Shown one piece after another: positions 1 to 7,609 of a DNA stretch of 64,000 nt. A model generated the notes under the pieces. It did not search any database, had not been told where the DNA came from, and saw nothing but the letters and a program-made list of their open reading frames with translations. The stretch is taken from the NCBI GenBank assembly GCA_028015205.1, contig CM051514.1, forward strand, positions 8,122,001 through 8,186,000, read 5' to 3'. The position numbers were made by a program, and so were the translations under genes. Source of the stretch: Mytilisepta virgata (lineage: Eukaryota; Mollusca; Bivalvia; Mytilida; Mytilidae). Position 1 is the stretch's first letter. Each line of letters opens with the position of its first letter.

Positions 1-215
1 TCCGCAAAGCTCTTGTTCATTTGACACTTTGTACATTTCTTGTTTGGATCCACTTTGCTGGGTCCTCCACTTGTGTTGTCCAGCCGTTTGGTTCTCTCCA
101 CTTTGGTTGGAAGTATTTTCCTTTTCATTTCTGGTTTTGCTTTGGTCTTTGAAAGATCCACAGGTATTAAGTATCTACCAGGAACCAATAAACCGAGAGG
201 CGTTTTCGACTCCAT
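1..215 (-). CDS. Second, antisense copy of the zinc-ribbon-like gene start (partial)
   Basis: This is the palindrome partner of 1777-1991. Read on the minus strand from its ATG at 215-213 it encodes the same first ~71 residues as the gene at 1777, then leaves the window. The two gene starts therefore point away from each other across the palindrome centre. Whether the left copy is complete cannot be seen. Confidence 0.6.
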   Translation of the reverse strand, partial: MESKTPLGLLVPGRYLIPVDLSKTKAKPEMKRKILPTKVERTKRLDNTSGGPSKVDPNKKCTKCQMNKSFA

Positions 216-374
216 TGGTACGTGTGTGTTGTTTGACGGTCTTCAAACAACTGACGAAATTAAACAAAACCTCTGAATATATTTTCGTTAAAAGCTTTCC
301 ATTTGCGTCATGGTGGCGAAGATTGTTTTTGTCTATTCATTCAGACAACACAGTTCGCTGCTCGTCATTGTAGT

Positions 375-592
375 TTGCTGCTCATCATTGCTCATCTTTT
401 GCTCCGCGCTGCTCATTGCTGCTCATCTCTTGCTCATCGCTGCTCATTGCTGCTCATCTCTTGGTCATCGCTGATCATTGCTGCTCATCTCTTGCTCATC
501 ACTGCTCATTGCTGGTCATCTCTTGCTCATCGGTGCTCATTGCTGCTCATCTCTTGTTCTTTGCTGCTCATTGCTACTCAGGACCTTACTCG
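375..592 (-). repeat. 31-bp minisatellite, left palindrome arm
   Basis: About seven units of the 31-bp family that forms the large array at 4430-6680, here mostly CTGCTCATTG / CTGCTCATCT / CTTGCTCATC segments. It has one unit more than the mirror array at 1400-1612, which shows slippage after the arms were formed or last homogenised. Confidence 0.85.
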
Positions 593-816
593 CGTGCTCA
601 TTTCGCTCCTGCTGCTTGTTGCTGCTGTTGCTGCTGCTGAGGAGGTGAAGGTGGGATTCTTACTGTTTCGTTATGAGTCACCTCTTGTTCCCGTTGATGT
701 TACGATGGACATCCAAGATGGCTGCGGACATGTAACGCGGACCTGAAAGAGAGCACCCTCATGAAACAGAAATTTTAGAGTCTTTCCGGACGGAAACGAA
801 CGTTTCCGGATTTCAG

Positions 817-912
817 TCCTAACCATAACCCTAACTCGAGTCCTAACCCCAACCCTAACTCTAACACTAACCCTAGTTCTAACCCTAATTTTAACTCTAA
901 CCCTAACCCTAG
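817..912. repeat. Degenerate telomere-like (CCCTAA)n, left arm
   Basis: About sixteen hexamers of CCCTAA with variants (CTCTAA, CACTAA, CCCTAG, TTTTAA). The C-rich strand is on plus. The mirror copy lies at 1111-1206. TTAGGG is the known telomere repeat of molluscs; this degenerate, interstitial stretch is not an active chromosome end. Confidence 0.85.
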
Positions 913-1110
913 TGCTGCATCTAACCCATATCGTAGGGCTGTCTCGTACTCCTACTCTAAGCGCTCATACCCACCGTCGGTGGTTCACTGGTGCAAGCGT
1001 GACAAACACGAGGCAAACAGTCACGCTTGCTTAGGTGATCCAACGACGTGAGGTATGAGCGCTTAGAGTAGGAGTACGAGACAGCCCTACGATATGGGTT
1101 AGATGCAGCA

Positions 1111-1206
1111 CTAGGGTTAGGGTTAGAGTTAAAATTAGGGTTAGAACTAGGGTTAGTGTTAGAGTTAGGGTTGGGGTTAGGACTCGAGTTAGGGTTATGG
1201 TTAGGA
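1111..1206. repeat. Degenerate telomere-like (TTAGGG)n, right arm
   Basis: Mirror copy of 817-912. The G-rich strand is on plus here, so the two tracts diverge from the palindrome centre. This is the opposite of a head-to-head telomere fusion, which would read TTAGGG then CCCTAA. Confidence 0.85.
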
Positions 1207-1399
1207 CTGAAATCCGGAAACGTTCGTTTCCGTCCGGAAAGACTCTAAAATTTCTGTTTCATGAGGGTGCTCTCTTTCAGGTCCGCGTTACATGTCCGCA
1301 GCCATCTTGGATGTCCATCGTAACATCAACGGGAACAAGAGGTGACTCATAACGAAACAGTAAGAATCCCACCTTCACCTCCTCAGCAGCAGCAACAGC

Positions 1400-1612
1400 A
1401 GCAACAAGCAGCAGGAGCGAAATGAGCACGCGAGTAAGGTCCTGAGTAGCAATGAGCAGCAAAGAACAAGAGATGAGCAGCAATGAGCACCGATGAGCAA
1501 GAGATGACCAGCAATGAGCAGTGATGAGCAAGAGATGAGCAGCAATGATCAGCGATGAGCAAGAGATGAGCAGCAATGAGCAGCGCGGAGCAAAAGATGA
1601 GCAATGATGAGC
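1400..1612 (+). repeat. 31-bp minisatellite, right palindrome arm
   Basis: Units built from GATGAGCAAGAGATGAGCAG-like blocks, preceded by a CAG-rich stretch (1383-1410) and a header with GAGCACGCGAGTAAG. The same header begins the array at ~4405, which links the palindrome and the later minisatellite to one repeat family. Confidence 0.85.
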
Positions 1613-1776
1613 AGCAAACTACAATGACGAGCAGCGAACTGTGTTGTCTGAATGAATAGACAAAAACAATCTTCGCCACCATGACGCAAATGGAAAGCTT
1701 TTAACGAAAATATATTCAGAGGTTTTGTTTAATTTCGTCAGTTGTTTGAAGACCGTCAAACAACACACACGTACCA

Positions 1777-2427
1777 ATGGAGTCGAAAACGCCTCTCGGT
1801 TTATTGGTTCCTGGTAGATACTTAATACCTGTGGATCTTTCAAAGACCAAAGCAAAACCAGAAATGAAAAGGAAAATACTTCCAACCAAAGTGGAGAGAA
1901 CCAAACGGCTGGACAACACAAGTGGAGGACCCAGCAAAGTGGATCCAAACAAGAAATGTACAAAGTGTCAAATGAACAAGAGCTTTGCGGAATTCTACAA
2001 AAACATGAATGTCTGCAAGGGATGTAGAAGGATTGACAACGAGTGGAAAAGACTTAAAAGAGACCTCATCAGAAAAGTGAAATCTGAACTGCAACAATGT
2101 CGAAACGAATACTTTGCCAAACGCTTGTGTATGAATCAACAAGCCGCTGAGGAACCTGTATCTAATATAAGCACTTGCAGGACGACCGGAACTCATTCTG
2201 CTATCGTTTTGAACATAACATTTCAAGTACATCAATCGGAATACTCACAGACAGTAAACGAAGTAGTGGAAGCCGGAATGGAAGAAGACAAGGCACGCTT
2301 GGTAGCATATAGAGACATGTTTGACTCATACAGAGACGAAATACGAAAGCATTACCTCGGACTGGTGTCCTGGCATCAAGACATAAATAAAGACCCCGTA
2401 CATAGAGAGATCAAGAAAAACGGCTAA
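1777..2427 (+). CDS. Uncharacterised zinc-ribbon-like protein (216 aa)
   Basis: I do not recognise this gene by name. The ATG at 1777 opens a 216-residue lysine-rich, intronless ORF. Two Cys pairs, CTKC (residues 61-64) and CKGC (80-83), are spaced like a small zinc ribbon, and a basic, probably helical stretch follows (85-115). The first ~71 codons lie in the right palindrome arm and are duplicated in antisense at 1-215; the rest is unique. An AT-rich AAATATATTC lies ~66 bp upstream, but it is a weak TATA candidate. The next ORFs on the same strand are a Bcl-2-like fragment and a tandem PC4 protein. Nucleic-acid binding is plausible from the Cys pairs and charge, but it is inference. The C-terminus may be truncated by a frameshift (see 2428-2542). 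Confidence 0.55.
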   Translation: MESKTPLGLLVPGRYLIPVDLSKTKAKPEMKRKILPTKVERTKRLDNTSGGPSKVDPNKKCTKCQMNKSFAEFYKNMNVCKGCRRIDNEWKRLKRDLIRKVKSELQQCRNEYFAKRLCMNQQAAEEPVSNISTCRTTGTHSAIVLNITFQVHQSEYSQTVNEVVEAGMEEDKARLVAYRDMFDSYRDEIRKHYLGLVSWHQDINKDPVHREIKKNG

Positions 2428-2542
2428 ACGCTGGAGAGAATAGGAAGACTACGAATCAAAAGAATCATGGGATTAGGCCGTAGAAAAACGAAAATATCTG
2501 CTTAACCGTGTATTGAACGACTACGACCCCACCTCCAGCTGA
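2428..2542 (+). pseudogene. Possible decayed C-terminal extension of the zinc-ribbon-like ORF
   Basis: Just past the TAA ending the 216-residue ORF, the frame shifted by one base reads as protein-like sequence (Trp, Glu, Lys and Tyr-rich). It is interrupted by TAG at 2441-2443 and 2474-2476 and ends at TGA 2540-2542. Both TAGs could derive from TGG codons. The simplest reading is a longer ancestral protein broken by an indel near 2415-2425. It could instead be chance. Confidence 0.35.
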
Positions 2543-2629
2543 AGACAGCAATGACTCTATGTGACGGAGGAATTGGAACATATTACAAAGAAAAACAGAA
2601 AAAAATATAACAAAAAAAGGGAAGGAGGG

Positions 2630-2776
2630 TAATGCAGCCTATATATGTTTATACATATATATAGCCAGTCACAAGCCTGGACAAATGCAGAGTGCCCTTA
2701 AAAAATTGAGCAGGATTAATGCAGCCTATCTTATGATAGCCAGTCACAAGCCTGGATAAATGCAGAGTGGACTTTT
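2630..2776. repeat. Two direct copies of a hairpin-bearing module (third copy at 3225-3277)
   Basis: Copies at 2630-2700 and 2718-2776 share TAATGCAGCCTAT, a short self-complementary stretch (CTATATATG..CATATATATAG in copy 1, CTATCTTATGATAG in copy 2), CCAGTCACAAGCCTGG and AAATGCAGAGTG. Each is followed by a TATA-like AT stretch. A diverged third copy at 3225-3277 lies directly upstream of a good TATA box. I read these as promoter-associated modules. Confidence 0.6.
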
Positions 2777-2829
2777 AAATAACCCGGATCTAAGGGTGCT
2801 CTCGCACAGATCCAATCTTTGACTAACGA

Positions 2830-2955
2830 CAATCGACCACCACTAGCAACAGCGGCGAAAACAGCGACATGTTGCCCCAAAACTGAAATGAGGTAAGGCC
2901 ATCATTAGCAGAGCAAGAGAAAAACAGCGATGAGCAGCAAAAAGCAAGAGAATGG
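2830..2955 (+). repeat. Short copy of the CAG-rich header and 31-bp minisatellite
   Basis: Contains AACAGCGGCG, AAACTGAAATGAG and a few GAGCAAGAGAAAAACAGCG units. It is followed by GCAGCCATCTTTGATGTCC, which matches the palindrome arm near 1300. A small dispersed copy of the block's own repeat. Confidence 0.6.
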
Positions 2956-2974
2956 GTGCAGCCATCTTTGATGT

Positions 2975-3123
2975 CCATCTAACATCATCGAGACAGAGAA
3001 CATTCCTCCCCGTCCTGGAATGGAAGTATCTTAGTTCTCCGGTCTCTGCGTTTCTCAGTATAAATCCAAACGACACGTTGGTTGAATGTGTGGCGAACCA
3101 TATCAGGAAAGGTGGCGGATGTA
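2975..3123 (-). pseudogene. Protein-like minus-strand fragment (SFGFILRN..ETGELRYF)
   Basis: The minus strand between ~3123 and 2975 is open and has the texture of real protein, including SFGFILRNAETGELRYF. It then runs into repeat sequence. The motif reminds me of a segment near the DNA polymerase B ORFs of Polinton-like elements, but that is memory of a pattern, not a match I can show. Upstream it is closed by a stop, so at best it is a fragment. Confidence 0.3.
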
Positions 3124-3224
3124 ATCTCGTTCATCCTGAACACGATTGTCGGTATTTTCCTCTGTCCGGGTGGACTGCCAGTGCCTCAGATACAAAACCC
3201 CGGTATCGGGATCTTCTGGCAACA

Positions 3225-3277
3225 CTATATATACATGTATATATGTAGACAGTTACAAGTTTGTCAATGCAGAGTAG
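3225..3277 (+). repeat. Third, diverged copy of the hairpin module
   Basis: CTATATATACATGTATATATG followed by a relative of CCAGTCACAAGCCTGG and then AATGCAGAGTAG, in the same order as in 2630-2776. It ends 17 bp before the TATA box at 3294. Confidence 0.5.
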
Positions 3278-3293
3278 TCTCATGTCATAAATG

Positions 3294-3300
3294 TATAAAA
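3294..3300 (+). promoter_or_regulatory. TATA box upstream of the Bcl-2-like ORF
   Basis: TATAAAA lies 35 bp before the ATG at 3335. This predicts transcription starting at about 3323-3328, so the in-frame ATG at 3305 would lie upstream of the RNA start and the ATG at 3335 (A at -3, G at +4) is the likelier start. Confidence 0.6.
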
Positions 3301-3334
3301 GGAAGTGAAGATAATCAGAGAAGTCATTCGTACG

Positions 3335-3565
3335 ATGGACCCCTTCCAAGCATACGAGAGAATCGTCACAGCCATGTTCGAAGACGGTGTGGTGAACCAA
3401 GGAAGACTGGTCGTATTGTCGGTGTTTACTCGTACCTATTGTGAACAGTTTCCGGATTGGGCGCCGCATATTTGGACAGTGTATCATCGTGTTGATCTAT
3501 CGAAAAGGTTGGAATTGACCAATGAAAATGACAGATTTTCGACCAATCGGAATGGGAGAAGTTAA
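3335..3565 (+). CDS. Small Bcl-2-like (BH1-motif) protein, possibly truncated
   Basis: A 76-residue ORF. Residues ~15-28 (FEDGVVNQGRLVVL) follow the BH1 pattern of Bcl-2 proteins, whose core is usually D-G-x-N-W-G-R; here Trp is Gln and one extra Val is present. The preceding helix (FQAYERIVTAM) also fits the family. There is no recognisable BH2 or C-terminal membrane anchor, and the product is far shorter than the ~180-240 residues usual for the family, so it is a fragment, a minimal decoy or a chance resemblance. The ATG was chosen from the TATA box at 3294 and its good context. Bcl-2 relatives block apoptosis at mitochondria and are known as cargo of several DNA virus lineages. A role here is inference. 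Confidence 0.4.
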   Translation: MDPFQAYERIVTAMFEDGVVNQGRLVVLSVFTRTYCEQFPDWAPHIWTVYHRVDLSKRLELTNENDRFSTNRNGRS

Positions 3566-3626
3566 CCAATCACGATGTCGGAAAGATAGCCAATCATGTT
3601 TCACGTTTCATAATATAAGAACCAAT
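3519..3626 (+). promoter_or_regulatory. Array of five CCAAT boxes with ~24-bp spacing
   Basis: CCAAT occurs at 3519, 3543, 3566, 3590 and 3622 (spacings 24, 23, 24 and 32), each preceded by G/A and mostly followed by C/G. The array overlaps the end of the Bcl-2-like ORF and ends 20-30 bp before the TATA box of the PC4-like gene. CCAAT is the NF-Y site, and regular helical-phase spacing favours cooperative binding. Confidence 0.6.
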
Positions 3627-3644
3627 CCAGTCCATCTTTACAAA

Positions 3645-3657
3645 TATATATATAAAT
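3645..3657 (+). promoter_or_regulatory. TATA box of the tandem PC4 gene
   Basis: ATATATATAAATA lies ~33-45 bp upstream of the ATG at 3690. Together with the CCAAT array it forms a textbook compact promoter and predicts a very short 5' leader. Confidence 0.65.
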
Positions 3658-3689
3658 AGACCAGCAAGAAGAAGAATCAGTCAGCCGAC

Positions 3690-4208
3690 ATGTCTCGTAA
3701 AGAAAAGAAAACCAAAGACCAGACCGAGAGCGATATCGTCCAAGACGCCATGACAGCTTCCGATATTCCTTTGAAAGTACCATTGGGTGGAGGACGTTAT
3801 GCAGAGCTGACAGAATGGAATGGCAGTAAAAGAGTAGATCTCAGATTTTGGGAAAGTGAAACGGTGCCCACCAAGACCGGAGTCAGCCTGTCGTTAATGC
3901 AGTGGAAAGCTTTATGCGAGACTACTGATGTTCTGGATGATTTGATCGGTAGAGTACAGGATAAAGAACCGGTGGACTGGAGATATCATCTGGGAGAAGA
4001 TGTTTATGTCATCATTAAAGCACCCTATCCTATCATTCACATCAGAAAATATTTCGTGCCTAACGGAGAACTGACTTTACAGCCAACCAAGAGAGGTATA
4101 ACGCTGAGTCCTTACGAATGGCAAGAACTGAAGAAGATCGTACCTTTGTTTGAAGAGAAAGAACCAGAACTTAAAACATTGACTGATGTAGATTTTGTAA
4201 AAATGTAA
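3690..4208 (+). CDS. Tandem PC4-like domain protein (ssDNA-binding transcription coactivator family)
   Basis: 172 residues, intronless. After a charged lysine/serine-rich start (1-28) come two copies of the p15/PC4 fold. Copy 1 (~31-88) has GRYAELTEW, DLRFWESE and SLSLMQWKAL; copy 2 (~99-156) has DVYVIIKA, HIRKYFVPNGEL, RGITLSPYEWQELKKI. Human PC4 has one such domain and dimerises to bind single-stranded or melted promoter DNA, so a two-domain chain could act as a built-in dimer. Copy 2 keeps the typical GI(T/S)L-x-P-x-x-W stretch better than copy 1. The gene has a CCAAT array, a TATA box and a poly(A) signal touching its stop, a compactness more usual in viruses and mobile elements than in mussel genes. 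The fold assignment is from motif reading; the role in its element is inferred. Confidence 0.7.
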   Translation: MSRKEKKTKDQTESDIVQDAMTASDIPLKVPLGGGRYAELTEWNGSKRVDLRFWESETVPTKTGVSLSLMQWKALCETTDVLDDLIGRVQDKEPVDWRYHLGEDVYVIIKAPYPIIHIRKYFVPNGELTLQPTKRGITLSPYEWQELKKIVPLFEEKEPELKTLTDVDFVKM

Positions 4209-4214
4209 AATAAA
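4209..4214 (+). terminator. Poly(A) signal AATAAA abutting the PC4-like stop codon
   Basis: AATAAA starts at the base after the TAA (4206-4208), and a GT-rich stretch (TTTCGTTTGTGTTGG) follows within 30 bp. The 3' UTR would be only ~20 bases long. Confidence 0.6.
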
Positions 4215-4429
4215 ATATGAAACTGTTTCGTTTGTGTTGGTCGTCGATAAATATCCCAGTATACAATCACATCGATCAGTCTTGAACTACCAATCAAACC
4301 GACAACATGAGTACCGAGTGGCCTTCCGATCATCAGCAGTAAACTACATTCCTTCAGCAGTAGCAACAGCAGCGATTAAAAGTGACAAATAGCACCAAAA
4401 AACTGAAATGAGCACGCGAGTAAGATCAT

Positions 4430-6680
4430 GAGTAGCGATGAACAGCAAAGAGCAAGAGAAGAGCAGCGATGAGCAAGAGAAGAGCAGTGATGAGCAAGAG
4501 AAGAGCAGCGATGAGCAGCAAAGAGCACGTGGAAAACAGCGATGAGCTACAAAAACCAAGAAAAAAACAGCGATGAGCAGTAAAGAGCAAGAGAAAAACA
4601 GTGATGAGCAACAAAGAACAAGAGAAAAAACAGCGACGAGCTACAAAGGACAAGAGAAAAACAGTGATGAGCAACAAAGAGCGAGAGAAAAACAGCCATA
4701 AGCAGTAAAGAGCAAGAGAAAAACAGCGATGAGCAGTAAAGAACGAGAGAAAAACAGCGATGACCAGTAAAGAACAAGAGAAAAACATTAATGAGCAGTA
4801 AAGAGCAAGAGAAAAACAGTGATGAGCAACAAAGAACAAGAGAAAAACAGCGATGAGAAGCATAGGGCAAGAGAAAAACAGCGATGAGCAGTAAAGAGCA
4901 AGAGAAAAACAGCGATGACCAGTAAAGAACAAGAGAAAAACAGTGATGAGCAGTAAAGAGCAAGAGAAAAACAGTGATGACCAACAAAGAACAAGAGAAA
5001 AACAGCGATGAGAAGCATAGAGCAAGAGAAAAACAGCGATGAGCAGTAAAGAGCAAGAGACAAACAGCGATGAGCTACAAAAACCAAGAGAAAAACAGCG
5101 ATAAGCAGTAAAGAACAAGAGAAAAACAGTGATGAGCAGTAAAGAGCAAGAGAAAAACAGTGATGAGCAACAAAGAACAAGAGAAAAAACAGCGACGAGC
5201 AGTAAACAGCACGAGAAAAACAGTGACGAGCAACAGAAACCAAGAGAAAAACAGCGATAAGCAGTAACGAGCAAGAGAAAAACAGCGATGAGACGTAAAG
5301 AACAAGAGAAAAACAGCGATGAGCACGAGAAAAACAGTGATGAGCAACAAAGAACAAGAGAAAAACAGCGATGAGCAGCAAAGAGTACGAGAAAAACAGT
5401 GATGATCAACAAAGAGCGAGAGAAAAACAGCCATAAGCAGAAAAGAACAAGAGAAAAACTGCGATGAGCACGAGAAAAACAGCGATGAGCAGTAAAGAAC
5501 AAGAGAAAAACAGTGATGAGCAGAAAAGAACAAGAGAAAAACAGCGAAGAGCACGAGAAAATCAGAGATGGGCTGCAAAGGGCACGAGAAAAAACAGCGA
5601 TGAGAAGCAAAGAGCAAAAGAAAAACAGCGATGAGAAGCAAAGAACAAGAGAAAAACAGCGATGAGCACGAGAAAAACAGCGATGAGCTACAAAGGGCAC
5701 GAGAAAAACAGCGATAAGCAGCAAAGAGCAAGAGAAAAACAGCGATGAGCAACAAAGAACAAGAGAAAAACAGCGATGAGCAACAAAGAACAAGAGAAAA
5801 ACAGCGATGAGCAGTAAAGATCAAGAGAAAAACAGCGATAAGCAGTAAAGAGCAAGAGAAAAACAGCGATGAGCACGAGTAAAACAGCGATGAGCTGCAA
5901 AGGGCACGAGAAAAACAGCGATGAGAAGCAAAGAACAAGAGAAAAACAGCGATGAGCAGTAAAGATCAAGAGAAAAACAGCGATAAGCAGTAAAGAGCAA
6001 GAGAAAAACAGCGATGAGCACGAGAAAAACAGCGATGAGCTGCAAAGGGCACGAGAAAAACAGCGATGAGAAGCAAAGAACAAGAGAAAAACAGCGATGA
6101 GCACGAGAAAAACAGCAATGAGCTGCAAAGGGCACGAGAAAAACAGCGATGAGCACGAGAAAAAAAAGCGATGAGCTGCAAAAACCAAGAGAAAAACAGT
6201 GCTGAGCAGTAAAGAGCAAGAGAAAAACAGTGCTGAGCAGTAAAGAGCAAGAGAAAAACAGCGATGAGCAACAAAGAGCAAGAGAAAAACAGCGATGAGC
6301 AGTAAAGAGCAAGATAAAAACAGCGATAAGCAGTAAAGAGCAAGAGAAAAACAGTGCTGAGCAGTAAAGAGCAAGAGAAAAACAGCGATGAGCAGCAAAG
6401 AACAAGAGAAAAACAGCGATGAGCACGAGAAAAACAGCGATGAGCTGCAAAGGGCACGAGAAAAACAGCGATAAGCAGCAAAGAGCAAGAGAAAAAACAG
6501 CGATGAGCTACAAAAACCAAGAGAAAAACAGCGACGAGCAACAAAAAACCAAGAGAAAAACAGTGCTGAGCAGTAAAGAACAAGAGAAAAACAGCGATAA
6601 GCAGTAAAGAACAAGAGAAAAACAGCGATGAGCAACAAAGAGCAAGAGAAAAACAGCACGGAGCAAGAGAAGAGCAGCAA
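4430..6680. repeat. Large 31-bp minisatellite array (~70 units)
   Basis: The unit is GATGAGCAGTAAAGAGCAAG followed by AGAAAAACAGC, with many point variants and some shortened units. The plus strand is almost pure purine plus C. The minus strand of the unit has no stop in any frame, and since 31 is not a multiple of 3, all three minus frames stay open and read a ~31-residue hydrophobic Ser/Phe/Leu/Cys period. This explains several overlapping minus ORFs of 170-455 codons, which are not believable genes. The array begins with the same CAG-rich header as the palindrome arms. Confidence 0.9.
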
Positions 6681-7600
6681 TGACGAACACCAACAAGCAG
6701 CAGAAGCGGATTCAGCAGCGAAAATACCGACAAGTAACCCCAAGAATCTTAAATCAGCAGGTGAATATAGTCATTATTAGCGATGAGCAGCATGGAGCAG
6801 CGAAGAGCAAGCGAAGAGAAGCGAAGCATAGAGCAATGAAATAGACCGCCGTTGCTAAGGACACCCCTCCATTGAGCGGTGACAAGCATCAACTTGAGGT
6901 AAGGGGACATAATCCAATCCTAGTCCTCACAGAAAACATCACTCACAGATGAAAAGAGCGGGATAAGGGGAGATAATTCAATCAAAGATCCAGAGACGAC
7001 CGAGAAGAGCGGGAAAAGGGAGATAATTCAATCTGGCTCAATCCCTCAATGAATTTGAAGTGGTACTAGTGTTAGGGTAAACGATTGTCTTTAGGGTGTT
7101 TTCAGGTCTGAGTACAGTGCAGAGCAGCGTTGAGCAGCAAAGAGCAAGAGAAGAGCAGTGATGAGCAAGAGAAGAGTAGCGATGAGTAGCAAGGAGTAGC
7201 AAAGAGCGGGATGGAGCAAGAGAAGAGAAGTGAATGCAATGAAATGGACCGCCGTTGCTAAGGCGGTTGCTAAGGACACCCCTCCATTGATCTAATGGTG
7301 ACAGCATCACTTGGAGGTAAGAGGACATAATCCAATCCTACCTTTGGTCCTCACAGAAAATACCTCCAAATGAAAAGAGCGGGATAAGGGGAGATAATCC
7401 AATCCTACCTTTGGTCCTCACAGAAAACATCACCCGCAGATGAAAAGAGCGGGATAAGGGGAGATAATCCAATAGTGTACTTCGTATACTCTCGGACTTC
7501 GACATAACAGTGAGAGTATCAGACCCTAGAGACCGATGAAAGATCCAGAGACGACCGAGAAGTGCGGGAAAAGGGAGATAATTCAATCTGGTCAAGCATG
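6681..7600. repeat. Duplicated GC-richer block with seven copies of a GATAATYCAATC motif
   Basis: Two passages are duplicated: CCGCCGTTGCTAAGG..ACACCCCTCCATTGA through GAAAAGAGCGGGATAAGG (6845-6985 and 7249-7470) and GATCCAGAGACGACCGAGAA (6988-7036 and 7541-7590). Inside them AAGGGGAGATAATYCAATC or its GACATAATCC variant occurs near 6900, 6964, 7017, 7319, 7387, 7457 and 7570. Short minisatellite remnants sit at 6780-6840 and 7120-7240. No convincing ORF is present. Confidence 0.7.
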
Positions 7601-7609
7601 GCACATCCT

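Larger units (their letters stand above)
1..1991. repeat. ~2-kb near-perfect palindrome (long inverted repeat)
   Basis: The arms 1-1002 and 1021-1991 are reverse complements around an 18-base spacer (1003-1020). Innermost is GCAAGCGTGA (993-1002) pairing with TCACGCTTGC (1021-1030). The next ~22 bases on each side (971-992 and 1031-1052) pair only imperfectly. Outside that the arms appear identical, except that the left arm has one extra 31-bp minisatellite unit (coordinate sums shift from 2023 to 1992). The left arm runs off the window, so the true length is unknown. The arms hold telomere-like repeats, the minisatellite and the start of a gene. A fold-back assembly artefact cannot be excluded. 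Confidence 0.93.

Noticed and set aside
303..746. 147-codon ORF in the left palindrome arm
   Set aside because: Mostly minisatellite translation, repeated in antisense at 1277-1576; no supporting signal.
817..1206. Telomere fusion point or chromosome end
   Set aside because: Orientation is CCCTAA then TTAGGG, opposite to a fusion, the repeats are degenerate and unique sequence follows on the right.
4430..6680. CRISPR-like array of ~31-bp repeats
   Set aside because: Units are contiguous with no spacers, vary like a minisatellite, and the context is eukaryotic.
4426..6743. Long minus-strand ORFs (up to 455 codons) of Ser/Phe/Leu/Cys repeats
   Set aside because: They follow from a stop-free 31-bp unit read in all three frames; no start context, promoter or domain supports a gene.
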